Assembly (NCBI RefSeq): GCF_000255655.1
Contig: NZ_JH636435.1
Coordinates: 1,831,232 to 1,895,231, forward strand
Direction: 5' to 3'
Length of the DNA stretch: 64,000 nt
Origin: Schlesneria paludicola DSM 18645
Lineage (GTDB): Bacteria > Planctomycetota > Planctomycetia > Planctomycetales > Planctomycetaceae
Numbering within the stretch: the first letter of the stretch is position 1; the number at the start of each line of letters is the position of its first letter. Below are positions 8,403-17,233 of the stretch, one piece after another. The notes under the pieces were generated by a model. The model was not told the origin of the DNA, made no database searches, and saw nothing but the letters and a program-made list of their open reading frames with translations. The translations under genes and the position numbers were made by a program.

Positions 8403-10349
8403 ATGATGGATGCGTTGGCACAATTCTGGCATCTGACCAAGGCGTGTGGCCGCCCGGCCAGTGCGCGCATCTCGCGCTGGCGAGCGTTGGCACAACAGAT
8501 CATCACTCTCGCAGATTCTTTCGTCGATCTGAGCGACAGAGAACTGCAGTCTCGATCGAAAGATGTCCGGTGGCGGTCGAAAAGTGGCAGTTCGTTGCGA
8601 TTGTTGATGCCGGAAGCCTACGCGCTCGTTCGTGAAGCATCGCGGCGCGTTCTGGGGCAAAAGCACTATGCCGTCCAACTGATGGGAGGCATTGGACTCT
8701 TCGAAGGCGGTTTGGCGGAAATGCAAACCGGCGAAGGAAAGACACTCACAGCAACATTGCCCACGTTCCTACGTGCACTTCCCGGCCGTGGATGTCACGT
8801 CGTCACCGTGAACGACTATCTGGCGCAGCGTGACTGTGATCTGATGCGTCCCGTCTACGAAATGCTCGGCATGACGGTGGGATGCGTGATCTCGGATAGC
8901 GAGCCCGACCAGCGTCGTCGCGCCTATGGAAAAGACATCACGTACGCCACCAGCCGAGAAATCGGATTCGATTTCCTGCGTGACCGCCTGAAAGTCGGAT
9001 CGAAGCTCGACGAAGCCCATCGACACCGCGTCTTCGATCAAACTGAAGACACGGATGATGGCCCCGTTCAGCGCGGACACTACTTCGCCCTCGTCGACGA
9101 AGCCGACAGCGTTCTCATCGACGACGCCGTCACGCCACTCATCATCGGCTTGGAACGCGACAAAACGACCGCAACAGAAGCAATCCTCAGTTGGGCGCGC
9201 GATCTGGTTCCCCAGCTATTGCCGGCGGAAGACTTCCTGTTCGACCCCAGCAAACGAACAGTCGAGCTCACCAACGCGGGAACTCGTAAGGTGGTGCTGA
9301 CGGACAAACCGTCGCTGCTCAGTTCGTTCGATACCGAGAAGCTTTACGTTCACGTCGAACAAGCGGTTCGTGCACGGTATGCGTTCGAAAAAGGTCGTGA
9401 TTACGTCATCACCAAAAAGCAGGAAATCTCGATCGTCGACGAAAGTACCGGCCGAACGCTGGAAGGACGAAAGTGGCAGGCCGGCCTGCATCAGGCGATC
9501 GAATCAAAAGAACGGGTCCCGATCACGAAGGAAACAGGAGAGGCCGCCCGAATTACCGTGCAGACTTTTTTTCGCCGCTACGAGAACATCGCAGGCATGA
9601 CGGGAACCGGAGTACAGGCGACGAAGGAATTTCAGCATACATATGGACTCGGTGTCACCACAATCCCCACGCATCGGCGCTGTGTTCGTCAAGGACTGCC
9701 GACCCGAATCTTCGCGACACAGGAAGCCAAACGAAACGCGGTTGTTCCCGAAATTATTCGGCTGTATGACGCAGGACGCGCGATCTTGATCGGAACGCCC
9801 TCGGTCGAAGCGTCCCAAGTTCTTGGAAATGCCCTGCGTGAACGAAATATCGAATGCCTGATTCTGAACGCCCTGTTCGATGAAGTGGAAGCCGAGATCG
9901 TGGCACAAGCCGGTCAGCCGGGGCGCATCACTATCGCAACCAACATGGCTGGTCGCGGAACCGACATCCATCTGCACGAGGACGTTCGCAAGAATGGCGG
10001 ACTGCACGTCATCGCGACAGAAATGCACACCAACCGGCGAATCGATCGACAACTTGTTGGACGTGCGGCTCGGCAGGGCGATCCAGGTTCGTTTCAGTTT
10101 TGGCTCTCGCTGGAAGACGAACTGTTTCGTTACCTCCCCGAGAAAACGCTGAAACGAATTCAAGCACGAGCCAATCCCAATTCCGCAGGAGAACTCTCAC
10201 GCAGTTGGCTTCGCACCTTTCAGCGCACTCAGCGTACAATCGAGAACCACGAACGCAAGCACCGTTCTCGCATGCTGAAGCAGGAAAAATCCCGCGAAAA
10301 AATGTGCCAGGCCATGGGGCTCGACCCTTACCTCGAACTGGCCGAGTGA
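8403..10349 (+). CDS. Short SecA-like translocase ATPase
   Basis: 648 residues against roughly 830-1000 for housekeeping SecA. Seen in order: Walker A MQTGEGKT (107-114), VTVNDYLAQRD, YATSREIGFDFLRD, DEAD box VDEADSVLIDDAVTPLI (231 on), the 'TKKQEISIVDESTGR' region, IAGMTGT, TNMAGRGTDI, and motif VI QLVGRAARQGDPGSFQFWLSLEDEL. After motif VI only about 75 residues remain, so most of the helical scaffold/wing domain and the C-terminal zinc-binding linker are missing. Motif VI reads GRAARQGD rather than GRAGRQGD. It is probably a paralogue with a specialised export role, not the main SecA. No SecY or secretion partner is adjacent. Confidence 0.9.
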   Translation: MMDALAQFWHLTKACGRPASARISRWRALAQQIITLADSFVDLSDRELQSRSKDVRWRSKSGSSLRLLMPEAYALVREASRRVLGQKHYAVQLMGGIGLFEGGLAEMQTGEGKTLTATLPTFLRALPGRGCHVVTVNDYLAQRDCDLMRPVYEMLGMTVGCVISDSEPDQRRRAYGKDITYATSREIGFDFLRDRLKVGSKLDEAHRHRVFDQTEDTDDGPVQRGHYFALVDEADSVLIDDAVTPLIIGLERDKTTATEAILSWARDLVPQLLPAEDFLFDPSKRTVELTNAGTRKVVLTDKPSLLSSFDTEKLYVHVEQAVRARYAFEKGRDYVITKKQEISIVDESTGRTLEGRKWQAGLHQAIESKERVPITKETGEAARITVQTFFRRYENIAGMTGTGVQATKEFQHTYGLGVTTIPTHRRCVRQGLPTRIFATQEAKRNAVVPEIIRLYDAGRAILIGTPSVEASQVLGNALRERNIECLILNALFDEVEAEIVAQAGQPGRITIATNMAGRGTDIHLHEDVRKNGGLHVIATEMHTNRRIDRQLVGRAARQGDPGSFQFWLSLEDELFRYLPEKTLKRIQARANPNSAGELSRSWLRTFQRTQRTIENHERKHRSRMLKQEKSREKMCQAMGLDPYLELAE

Positions 10350-10402
10350 CATGCCACAATCACTCGGCAATCAAAAATGTCCGCCTTCAATTGATACTCT
10401 GT

Positions 10403-10507
10403 GTCTCCGTGTCTCTGTGTCTCCCTCACCCCCGCTGGGCCCACCTCTCAGTTTCGCGCACTTCGGGCACACATTGGATGGTGATGGAGACACAGAGACT
10501 CGGAGAC
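10403..10507. repeat. Imperfect 22-bp inverted repeat around 61 bp
   Basis: Arms 10403-10424 and 10486-10507 are complementary at 21 of 22 positions and consist of a CTCTGTGTCTCC-like simple motif. The element sits between the SecA-like gene and larB. It lacks a T-run, so a plain terminator is unlikely; it may be a dispersed genomic repeat or a weak termination/processing stem. Confidence 0.75.
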
Positions 10508-10573
10508 GCAGAAGAGACCACAAACCCTGAACCGCGGTCCACTCGGGACGCGATGTTTCACCCGGAAGAGTCC

Positions 10574-11359
10574 ATGCTTCAAGATTCTCTCGCCCAACTT
10601 CTTCAGCGTTGGCAGGCCGGTGACTTGGCCGCCGATCGCCTGGAACACGAACTTCGTTCAGCTCTGGCAATGACAACGTCAACTCTAGACGTTCGTGTCG
10701 ACCTCGATCGCCAGCGACGTTGTGGATTTCCGGAAGTGGTCTACGCACCTGGAAAAACGGTCGACACCATTCGGTCGGTGTTCCGAGAACAGTTCCTCGC
10801 CGGACAAAATTCGCTGGCCACTCGGATGACACCAGATCAGGCGGCCGCAGTGCAGGCCGAATTTCCGACATCGGTATTCAACCCCGTTGCGAGAACAATA
10901 GTTCAGATTAATCAGACCTCGCCACCGAATGGACGCGTCATTGTCGTGTCGGCCGGTACGAGTGATCGTCCCATCGCCGAAGAAGCTCTTGAAACGGTTC
11001 GCTGGATGAACTGTCAGGCAGAACTGATCTTGGACGTGGGAGTCGCGGGGCCGCAGCGCTTACTGGCCCAAACTGATCGCCTGGCAACCGCTGACGCCGT
11101 GGTGGTAGTGGCAGGCATGGAAGGGGCACTGCCGTCGGTCGTGGCCGGCTGGGTCGCCGTTCCCGTGATCGCTGTGCCGACAAGTGTTGGATATGGAGCC
11201 CACTTGGGTGGGTTCGCGCCTTTGCTCGGGATGCTGACAAGTTGCGCGGCCAACGTGGCGGTCGTCAACATCGACGCCGGATTCAAAGGCGGCTATCTTG
11301 CGGGCTTGATTGCTCGTCAAACTCGACGTCCTACGGCATGCCTGGCGGAAGGTTCATAA
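10574..11359 (+). CDS. larB: LarB, nickel-pincer cofactor biosynthesis carboxylase/hydrolase
   Basis: 261 residues. LarB carboxylates nicotinic acid adenine dinucleotide and releases AMP, giving the first intermediate of the nickel pincer nucleotide used by lactate racemase-type enzymes. The C-terminal half is PurE-like: VIVVSAGTSDRPIAEEA, a glycine-rich AGMEGALPSVVAG, VPVIAVPTSVGYGAHLGG and CAANVAVVNIDAGFKGG, all typical of LarB. The N-terminal part (LLQRWQAGDLAADRLEHEL ... DLDRQRRCGFPEVVYAPGKT) also fits. ATG 10574 follows GGAAGAG. Neither larC nor larE is in the window. The stop overlaps the start of nnrD. Confidence 0.92.
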   Translation: MLQDSLAQLLQRWQAGDLAADRLEHELRSALAMTTSTLDVRVDLDRQRRCGFPEVVYAPGKTVDTIRSVFREQFLAGQNSLATRMTPDQAAAVQAEFPTSVFNPVARTIVQINQTSPPNGRVIVVSAGTSDRPIAEEALETVRWMNCQAELILDVGVAGPQRLLAQTDRLATADAVVVVAGMEGALPSVVAGWVAVPVIAVPTSVGYGAHLGGFAPLLGMLTSCAANVAVVNIDAGFKGGYLAGLIARQTRRPTACLAEGS

Positions 11360-12243
11360 TGGCAGAAATCCCGAAAATCCAACTTGTCAGCAGCTTGCCT
11401 CAGGCTCCCAAGCGTGCGGACGATGCCCACAAGGGGGATTGCGGACGGGCTTTGATCTTCGCGGGCAGTCGCGGCATGAGTGGTGCCGCGTGTTTGTCCG
11501 GAACGGCTGCACTGCGCGGGGGCGCGGGACTTGTGACCGTAGCGGTACCTGTCGGGATTGTGCCCATCGTTGCCTCGTATGAGCCTTCCTATCTGACGCT
11601 CGGCCTGCCTGAAGACATCCATGGTCGAACGCATCAGTCCGCACACGAACCACTCCTGGCGGCACTCGCACAAAAGTCGGCGGCCGCCGTGGGACCTGGA
11701 CTCGGGCAATCTGCAGGTCTGCAAGAACTCGTCACAAGTCTCTACGAGTCCATTCCGGTCCCGTGTGTCTTCGACGCGGATGGCCTGAACTTGCTGGCAA
11801 AGCGGCCCTACCTCTTGCGCCGTGCCCCCGATGCCCCTGCGAGAATTCTGACGCCGCATGTCGGTGAGTTCAGTCGCCTGACAGGCGAAGACGCCAATTC
11901 GATCCAAGACCATCGAACGCAGTTCGCGGCTGCGTTCGCCAAAACGCACAACGTGATCCTTGTCCTCAAAGGACAGAACACCGTCGTCACCGATGGCACA
12001 CGGGTCGCCATCAATACGACAGGGAATAGCGGTATGGCGACGGGGGGAACGGGCGATGTCCTGACCGGACTTCTGACCGCGCTGCTCGCCCAAGGCTTAC
12101 CCGCATTCGAAGCAGCTCATCTGGGCGTTTACCTCCACGGACTGGCCGGAGACCTTGCAGCGGTCGAAATGTCGAAGCAAGGATTGATCGCATCCGATCT
12201 GCTGCGATTCCTTGGTCGTGCCTGGTGCGACCTGATCCAATAG
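11359..12243 (+). CDS. nnrD: ADP-dependent NAD(P)H-hydrate dehydratase
   Basis: 294 residues, ribokinase-like fold, single-domain form without the fused epimerase (NnrE). It repairs hydrated NAD(P)H using ADP or ATP. Seen: GDCGRALIFAGSRGMSGAACLSG near the N-terminus, CVFDADGLNLL, LTPHVGEFSRL, and the catalytic/nucleotide motif NSGMATGGTGDVLTG near residue 230. The start codon ATG 11359 overlaps the larB stop (TAATG), with GGAAGG upstream inside larB: translational coupling. Pairing a nicotinate-dinucleotide modifying enzyme with an NAD-repair enzyme is functionally suggestive. Confidence 0.93.
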   Translation: MAEIPKIQLVSSLPQAPKRADDAHKGDCGRALIFAGSRGMSGAACLSGTAALRGGAGLVTVAVPVGIVPIVASYEPSYLTLGLPEDIHGRTHQSAHEPLLAALAQKSAAAVGPGLGQSAGLQELVTSLYESIPVPCVFDADGLNLLAKRPYLLRRAPDAPARILTPHVGEFSRLTGEDANSIQDHRTQFAAAFAKTHNVILVLKGQNTVVTDGTRVAINTTGNSGMATGGTGDVLTGLLTALLAQGLPAFEAAHLGVYLHGLAGDLAAVEMSKQGLIASDLLRFLGRAWCDLIQ

Positions 12244-12298
12244 TCCGAATCACCCGACACGCCAACATGAACGTCCGCCCACCAGATTCCGCCACGCC

Positions 12299-13765
12299 TT
12301 AAAGCATCAAACCGCGGATCGGCTGGCCATTGTAGATCGAGTGCGGCCGAGTCTGTTCGTCATGCCAGACGGCGGTATCAGGGATCCCCAGAGCCTGATA
12401 GATTGTGGCTGCGAGATTTTCGGGCGACTCCGGCTGACTGGCGGGGTAGGCACCAATCGAATCGGTCGAGCCGATGACTGCCCCCCCGGCAATTCCGCCG
12501 CCTGCGAGCAGCACACTTTGTGCAGCCCCCCAATGATCGCGTCCAGGTAGCGGATATGATCCGGGTAGCGTCGAAACTTTGTGCGTTCGCCCAAATTCAC
12601 TTCCCACCACAACCAGTGTGCTGCCCAGCAGCCCTGTGGCCGACAAATCGTCGAGCAGGGCACAAAGAGCCCGGTCAGTTGGCGGAAACAGCTTGTCTTT
12701 CAACCTGGGGAAGATATCACCATGCGTATCCCAGGTTTCATTGTTTCCAAGATTGACTTGGACCAGATTTACGCCCGCCTCAACCAGCCGGAATGCCATC
12801 AGTAGCGACCAGCCAAAACTATTGCGGCCATAGCGTCCCTGAATCGAATCCTCGGCATTCGTGACATCGAACGCGCGACGAACATCTTTGCCGGAAAGCA
12901 ATGAAATAGCCGATTGACGGTGTTCGTCATACTTCTGAACGGTGGCAGACTCCTCCAGGTGTTGGCGTTGTCGATCCAGTTCGCGCAACAGGCTGGATCG
13001 ATTCGCCATCCTCCCCAACCCCATGTCGGGCGATAACTTGATATTGGGCGCCTGGTAAACTCGATCATCGGCATGCTGCGGAGGCTTTTTCGTTTCGTTC
13101 GCGAACGTGAACTCGGGATACGCCCCACGCCAGAATGGATTTCCGTAGGGCGACGCCTCAATAAAGAAGGGATCACGATGACTGCCCATCTGGCCGCCAT
13201 AGGCGCCCGGAATGACACCGCCAGACCAGTGTACGAGACGTTCGGGCAGCACCACGGCAGGTGGCAGATTGTCACTTCGACGAGGCAACGCATCGCCAAC
13301 GATCGACGCAATCGACGGCCAATCGCTGGGCAAAGCCACTCGATCACCACGAAAGCCAGGAGAAGGAATGCTGCGGCCAGTCAGCATGTAGTAATGCCCG
13401 GCGGTGTGATCATTCGTCGGATGCGTCAACGATCGAACGACGGCCCATTGATCGCTACGCTGAGCAAGCCCCGGAAGGTGCTCACAAATCTGCAGGCCCG
13501 GCGTCTTCGTGGCGATCGGCGTGAATTCGCCGCGGACGTCTGATGGTGCGTCGGGTTTCAGGTCAAAGCTCTCATGCTGAGCAAGTCCACCGGAGAGAAA
13601 GATATAAATGCACGACTTGGCCGTGGCATGAGCGGGCGTTTCACGCGGCGTCGCCGCCTGCAGCGGTCGCAAGTGATTCAACCCAAGCCCCAATATCCCC
13701 ACCGCGCCGGCTTGCACTGCCGTGCGTCGCGAGATCCCAGGATGATAAAGTCCACGATCTGCCAT
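12299..13765 (-). CDS. Tat-exported DUF1501 protein
   Basis: 488 residues. The N-terminus has a twin-arginine signal (ISRRTAVQAGAVGILGLGL). The body has the DUF1501 pattern: 'AKSCIYIFLSGGLAQHESFDLKPDAPSDVRGEF', 'LTHPTNDHTAGHYYMLTGR', 'WDTHGDIFPRLKDKLFPPTDRALCALLDDL', 'GSEFGRTHK' and 'GRDHWGAAQSVLLAGGGIAGG'. These resemble a sulfatase/alkaline-phosphatase-like fold; the substrate of the family is unknown. In planctomycetes DUF1501 genes usually follow a DUF1549/DUF1553 gene, but the one here stands alone and that gene is 40 kb away. ATG 13765 has GGGAAT upstream. Confidence 0.93.
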   Translation of the reverse strand: MADRGLYHPGISRRTAVQAGAVGILGLGLNHLRPLQAATPRETPAHATAKSCIYIFLSGGLAQHESFDLKPDAPSDVRGEFTPIATKTPGLQICEHLPGLAQRSDQWAVVRSLTHPTNDHTAGHYYMLTGRSIPSPGFRGDRVALPSDWPSIASIVGDALPRRSDNLPPAVVLPERLVHWSGGVIPGAYGGQMGSHRDPFFIEASPYGNPFWRGAYPEFTFANETKKPPQHADDRVYQAPNIKLSPDMGLGRMANRSSLLRELDRQRQHLEESATVQKYDEHRQSAISLLSGKDVRRAFDVTNAEDSIQGRYGRNSFGWSLLMAFRLVEAGVNLVQVNLGNNETWDTHGDIFPRLKDKLFPPTDRALCALLDDLSATGLLGSTLVVVGSEFGRTHKVSTLPGSYPLPGRDHWGAAQSVLLAGGGIAGGAVIGSTDSIGAYPASQPESPENLAATIYQALGIPDTAVWHDEQTRPHSIYNGQPIRGLML

Positions 13766-13840
13766 CGGTGATTCCCAGTTTGCTGTAATTTCCGCTTCAG
13801 CCCAACCGAAACGCCATCAACCGCCTGATAAAACAAAGAG

Positions 13841-14175
13841 ACCTGGCTCCGCTCAGATTCAAAAACGCCATGACGCCGGGAACAGCAAGAGGCTTGTTCT
13901 CGTTACTTCAACAGCCTGCTGACACAGTGTTCGGCAACCGCCCAACATATCCATAATATCCGATGGATTTATCGCCACAACCCCGCACGTTCTAGATGTG
14001 AAGAAACGAGGTTCTAGTCGATCATGCCCCGGCGCGGGCGCCACAATACCTCGTGACGAGGCCCTTAACAGCCTGTTGAACTCGCGAGGACGGGTTCCGC
14101 CCAGATTGTAAATCGCCATGTCGCGGTAAGCACCAAGGTGACTTGTTTCTGTTCATTTAACAAACTGTTAACCAT
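13841..14175. repeat. Diverged direct repeats with AACAGCCTGTT dyads
   Basis: Two segments of about 85 bp (13841-13925 and 14091-14175) align along their whole length with many substitutions; shared blocks include TCCGC-CAGATT and CGCCATG-CGC. Three near-palindromes of the form TTAACAGCCTGTTGA lie at about 13908-13922, 14065-14079 and 14157-14171, at the unit borders. A further dyad CCTCGTGACGAGG is at 14049-14061. No convincing gene overlaps. This looks like a degenerate dispersed repeat. Confidence 0.6.
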
Positions 14176-15713
14176 TATCGCATCGGAAGATGAAACAAAT
14201 TCGAAGGATTTTGAATGACCTGCTCGAACAGACGAATTTGCGGCGGCAACATCGTTGAAATCGCAACAATCAGGATCAGAGCCGCTAGCCACCCGACACG
14301 ACGGCCAATGGATTCAACCCCACCCGCAAACAGGACGAGAATGGGCACCATTCCGCCATAGATCAGACGGCCCGAGTTGTAATAGGGATACTGACGTGAC
14401 GGATAAATGCATCCGCCGAAGTCATAAATCAAAGACAACCCCAGCAAGAATCCAATCGAGCCAACGATCATCGCAAAACAATAACGTCTGACGACTGCCC
14501 GCGCTTCGTCGCCTTCGGATCGCCGTCTAGACGATCCCATGGTGAGTCCGATCGGAACCATCGCAAACGTTAACCAGGCGACGAGATTTAAGAAGATCGG
14601 ATCAGCCCACGATTGACCGTGCCAATTCATGTCACCGAGATAGAAACTGGTACAGAGTCGCTTCCAATACGCGAGTTCACCCGCGGGCGAAAACAAAGGG
14701 TGCAAGAAAAACTCACCCCACGGCTTAACCGTCCACCCCAGATATTCCACCTTGTCCGCCGTACCTGTCCAATCGCCAAGCCAGAACTGGTTTGTCAGCA
14801 TCCACGCACCACAGGGAATCGCCACGCTCAACGTCAAGCAAATTCCCGGCCAGTACTCTGCCCATCGACCACGCCGCTGGGCAACTCGAAACCAAGTCAC
14901 CAGAATCGCCGCCGCACAAAGGGCCAGAATCGCCACGTTGGTCAGTTTGACAAGCAACGCTGCTGCCACTGTCATTCCTGTCCAAAATGAACTCCGTATG
15001 GTCACGGGGTCTGTCTGCCACCGGACAAGCAACCAGAGTGCGACCAGGGCGGTCAGAGGACAGGCGACATCGCTGTTCACGCTAAAAAATGTCGTACTTG
15101 GAAAAAAGGCGAGCATCGCCGAAACGGCCATCGTGACGGTCGGCGAAAAATAGGTCCGACAGAATCGGTACGCGACGAGAATCAACGTCGCATAAAGCGG
15201 AATATTCAGAAATCGAACCCAATACGCGGCGAATGGCCCAGTGAACCCCAGCAACTCCCCCAATCGCAACCACGCCGCCGCTAGCAGGTAGTACAGGGGA
15301 GGGGAATGGGCTTCATAATTCACGTGCCCTTGCATCTGCGATTCATACCGCTTGATCAACGCCTGCTGCTGTGACGTCGGCAGAATCCAAGCCGGCGGCG
15401 GAAAGGCACCGTAGAATTTTTCTGGTGGCGAAAGGTATTCGAAGGTCCCATACAGGATCGAAACCCGCACCGTTTCGGCGTCCCATGCCTGGCCAGTCGT
15501 CGCGGGCCAATCACCCCGTGCGTACTTCACAACCAAATCAAAATGCTGACACTCATCCACATCGATAAACAGCGGTAGGCTGGCGGCCCCAAGAAAGATC
15601 CGGATCACGCCGACCAAACAGAAAAAGACGACAGACCCGCGGCAGCAGAGGTCCGTCGTCAATCCCACATCGATGGAGGAATGGCGAGCTTGCATCATTC
15701 CGACCGATCCCAT
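14175..15713 (-). CDS. Polytopic membrane protein, GT-C glycosyltransferase-like
   Basis: 512 residues with about ten hydrophobic helices. Helix 1 (residues about 27-48) is followed by a periplasmic loop beginning FIDVDECQHFD, where an acidic pair directly after the first helix resembles the catalytic Asp/Glu position of GT-C/ArnT/DUF2142-type mannosyl or glucosyl transferases. A long extracytoplasmic loop with GAFPPPAWILP and YEAHSPPLYYLLAAAW follows, the latter common in this superfamily. It likely uses a polyprenyl-phosphate sugar donor in the inner membrane; donor and acceptor unknown. The start could also be one of the Met at residues 6-7. Confidence 0.7.
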   Translation of the reverse strand: MGSVGMMQARHSSIDVGLTTDLCCRGSVVFFCLVGVIRIFLGAASLPLFIDVDECQHFDLVVKYARGDWPATTGQAWDAETVRVSILYGTFEYLSPPEKFYGAFPPPAWILPTSQQQALIKRYESQMQGHVNYEAHSPPLYYLLAAAWLRLGELLGFTGPFAAYWVRFLNIPLYATLILVAYRFCRTYFSPTVTMAVSAMLAFFPSTTFFSVNSDVACPLTALVALWLLVRWQTDPVTIRSSFWTGMTVAAALLVKLTNVAILALCAAAILVTWFRVAQRRGRWAEYWPGICLTLSVAIPCGAWMLTNQFWLGDWTGTADKVEYLGWTVKPWGEFFLHPLFSPAGELAYWKRLCTSFYLGDMNWHGQSWADPIFLNLVAWLTFAMVPIGLTMGSSRRRSEGDEARAVVRRYCFAMIVGSIGFLLGLSLIYDFGGCIYPSRQYPYYNSGRLIYGGMVPILVLFAGGVESIGRRVGWLAALILIVAISTMLPPQIRLFEQVIQNPSNLFHLPMR

Positions 15714-16116
15714 GGACCACGTTTGGTTGTTGCATCAAACAATACCAAAGTGGAGCCAGATTCTCACGCGCAAGTGCAATTCGCGGCACAATCCACTCCC
15801 ATGACATCCCGCCGCGGTTCTCTCCGTTCATTCACGAAATGCCCACGTATCTCGTAGTCCGTTGAGTTCTGACAGTCCATGGAATGGAACTGACTGGTGA
15901 TTCTGAAACGATTGTCAGCACAATCATTGCGATGTGAATGGATCAAGAGTTGACAGGCCTACACCACAAATATAACATGAATCCAGTTGGTATTTAAATA
16001 TCGGCCACGGATCACTTCCGAGCCTTCATCGCAGGGCGACTTGACGCTTACCGGATCACTGGCGGCGCATCGCGGGTTTCAGTTTCTTTCCGCATGTTTC
16101 CGTTTGGAGTTTCGTA
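15714..16116. other. Divergent intergenic region
   Basis: 403 bp between a leftward membrane-protein gene and a rightward DUF1559 gene, so it should hold promoters in both directions. An A/T-rich stretch is visible around 15960-16010. No open frame with family character and no clear dyad was found. Confidence 0.5.
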
Positions 16117-17166
16117 ATGCGTCCCGTTGAAGGATCGTCCCGGCCCATCAGGCCACACGGTTTCACACTGATTGAACTTCTTGTCGTGATCGCGATCATT
16201 GCGGTCCTAATTGCTCTTCTTTTGCCCGCCGTCCAGCAGGCTCGTGAAGCGGCCCGTAGAACCCAATGTAAGAACAACTTGAAGCAGTTGGCACTGGGAA
16301 TTCTCAACTACGAATCATCACATTCCGTTCTGCCGCCTGGCTGGGTGGCGTCGCAAGGATTTACCTATGTCGGGGCCACGGATTCGACGACGGGTGTGAA
16401 TACCCAAGGCAGCTGGGGATGGCCCGCCCTCGTGTTGCCATACCTTGATCAGGCGAACCTCTCGAATTCGCTGCAGGTTGGACTGGACGTTCGTCAGGCG
16501 CTGGATGACACGACAAAACTCGCCTTGATGCAGCAGGCCTATCCGGCTTTTAAGTGCGCTTCAGACACTGCACCGACGGTGAATGACGTCCGACAAGCGG
16601 CAGGCTTTTCGAATACGATCCGACACCTGTCAACATCGAACTACGTCGGCTGGAATTCTGGCTCTTGGGGCTGGCTTCCCGGCGACACCGCAGGGCTGGA
16701 AACCCGAAAGGGCCTGTTCACAATGAACTCAAGCACTCGGCTGCGGGATGTCACCGATGGACTCAGCAATACGCTGATGTTGGGCGAGCGGATGTACAAG
16801 TCATTCCAATCCGGTACGTGCACCATTAATTGCGCCGCGGCGGTCATTTTCGCAAATGAATGGAATAACAGTTTCGCGACGTCACGCCGAAATCCACGAT
16901 ACGGCAACACGAGCACCCTCGGCATGGGTGAGGGCGGGATCAACAGCATCTTTACCGGTGATCCAACCAATCCGGGCCTCAACTGTAATGCCATCTGCGC
17001 TCGTGGAGCCGCCAGCTATCACGTCGGTGGTGCTCAATACGCCTTTGGCGACGGATCCGTGCGATTTATCAGTCAAAATATCGACTGGAAACCGGATATC
17101 GCCGTCAACAGCACCTATGAACGACTGGGAGCCATGGCCGATGGTGACCCCGTTGGCGACTTCTGA
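16117..17166 (+). CDS. DUF1559 domain protein with prepilin-type N-terminus
   Basis: 349 residues. Prepilin-type motif [20 protein letters not shown] near residues 14-33, followed by [33 protein letters not shown]. The C-terminus carries the signature ASYHVGGAQYAFGDGSVRFIS. Same architecture as the protein encoded at 649-1830 but clearly diverged. Predicted to be processed by a prepilin peptidase and exported; role unknown. Followed 67 nt later by a small lipoprotein gene, repeating the arrangement at the window's start. Confidence 0.93.
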   Translation: MRPVEGSSRPIRPHGFTLIELLVVIAIIAVLIALLLPAVQQAREAARRTQCKNNLKQLALGILNYESSHSVLPPGWVASQGFTYVGATDSTTGVNTQGSWGWPALVLPYLDQANLSNSLQVGLDVRQALDDTTKLALMQQAYPAFKCASDTAPTVNDVRQAAGFSNTIRHLSTSNYVGWNSGSWGWLPGDTAGLETRKGLFTMNSSTRLRDVTDGLSNTLMLGERMYKSFQSGTCTINCAAAVIFANEWNNSFATSRRNPRYGNTSTLGMGEGGINSIFTGDPTNPGLNCNAICARGAASYHVGGAQYAFGDGSVRFISQNIDWKPDIAVNSTYERLGAMADGDPVGDF

Positions 17167-17233
17167 TGGTCGCGATCATTCAACGCAGTCTGGGTTTCAA
17201 TTTATCGCATGAACCTGTCCGGAAAGGTTCCCT

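Noticed and set aside
14065-14171. attC or recombination-site interpretation of the AACAGCCTGTT dyads
   Set aside because: No integrase gene, no cassette structure and no core site motif; kept only as a repeat.
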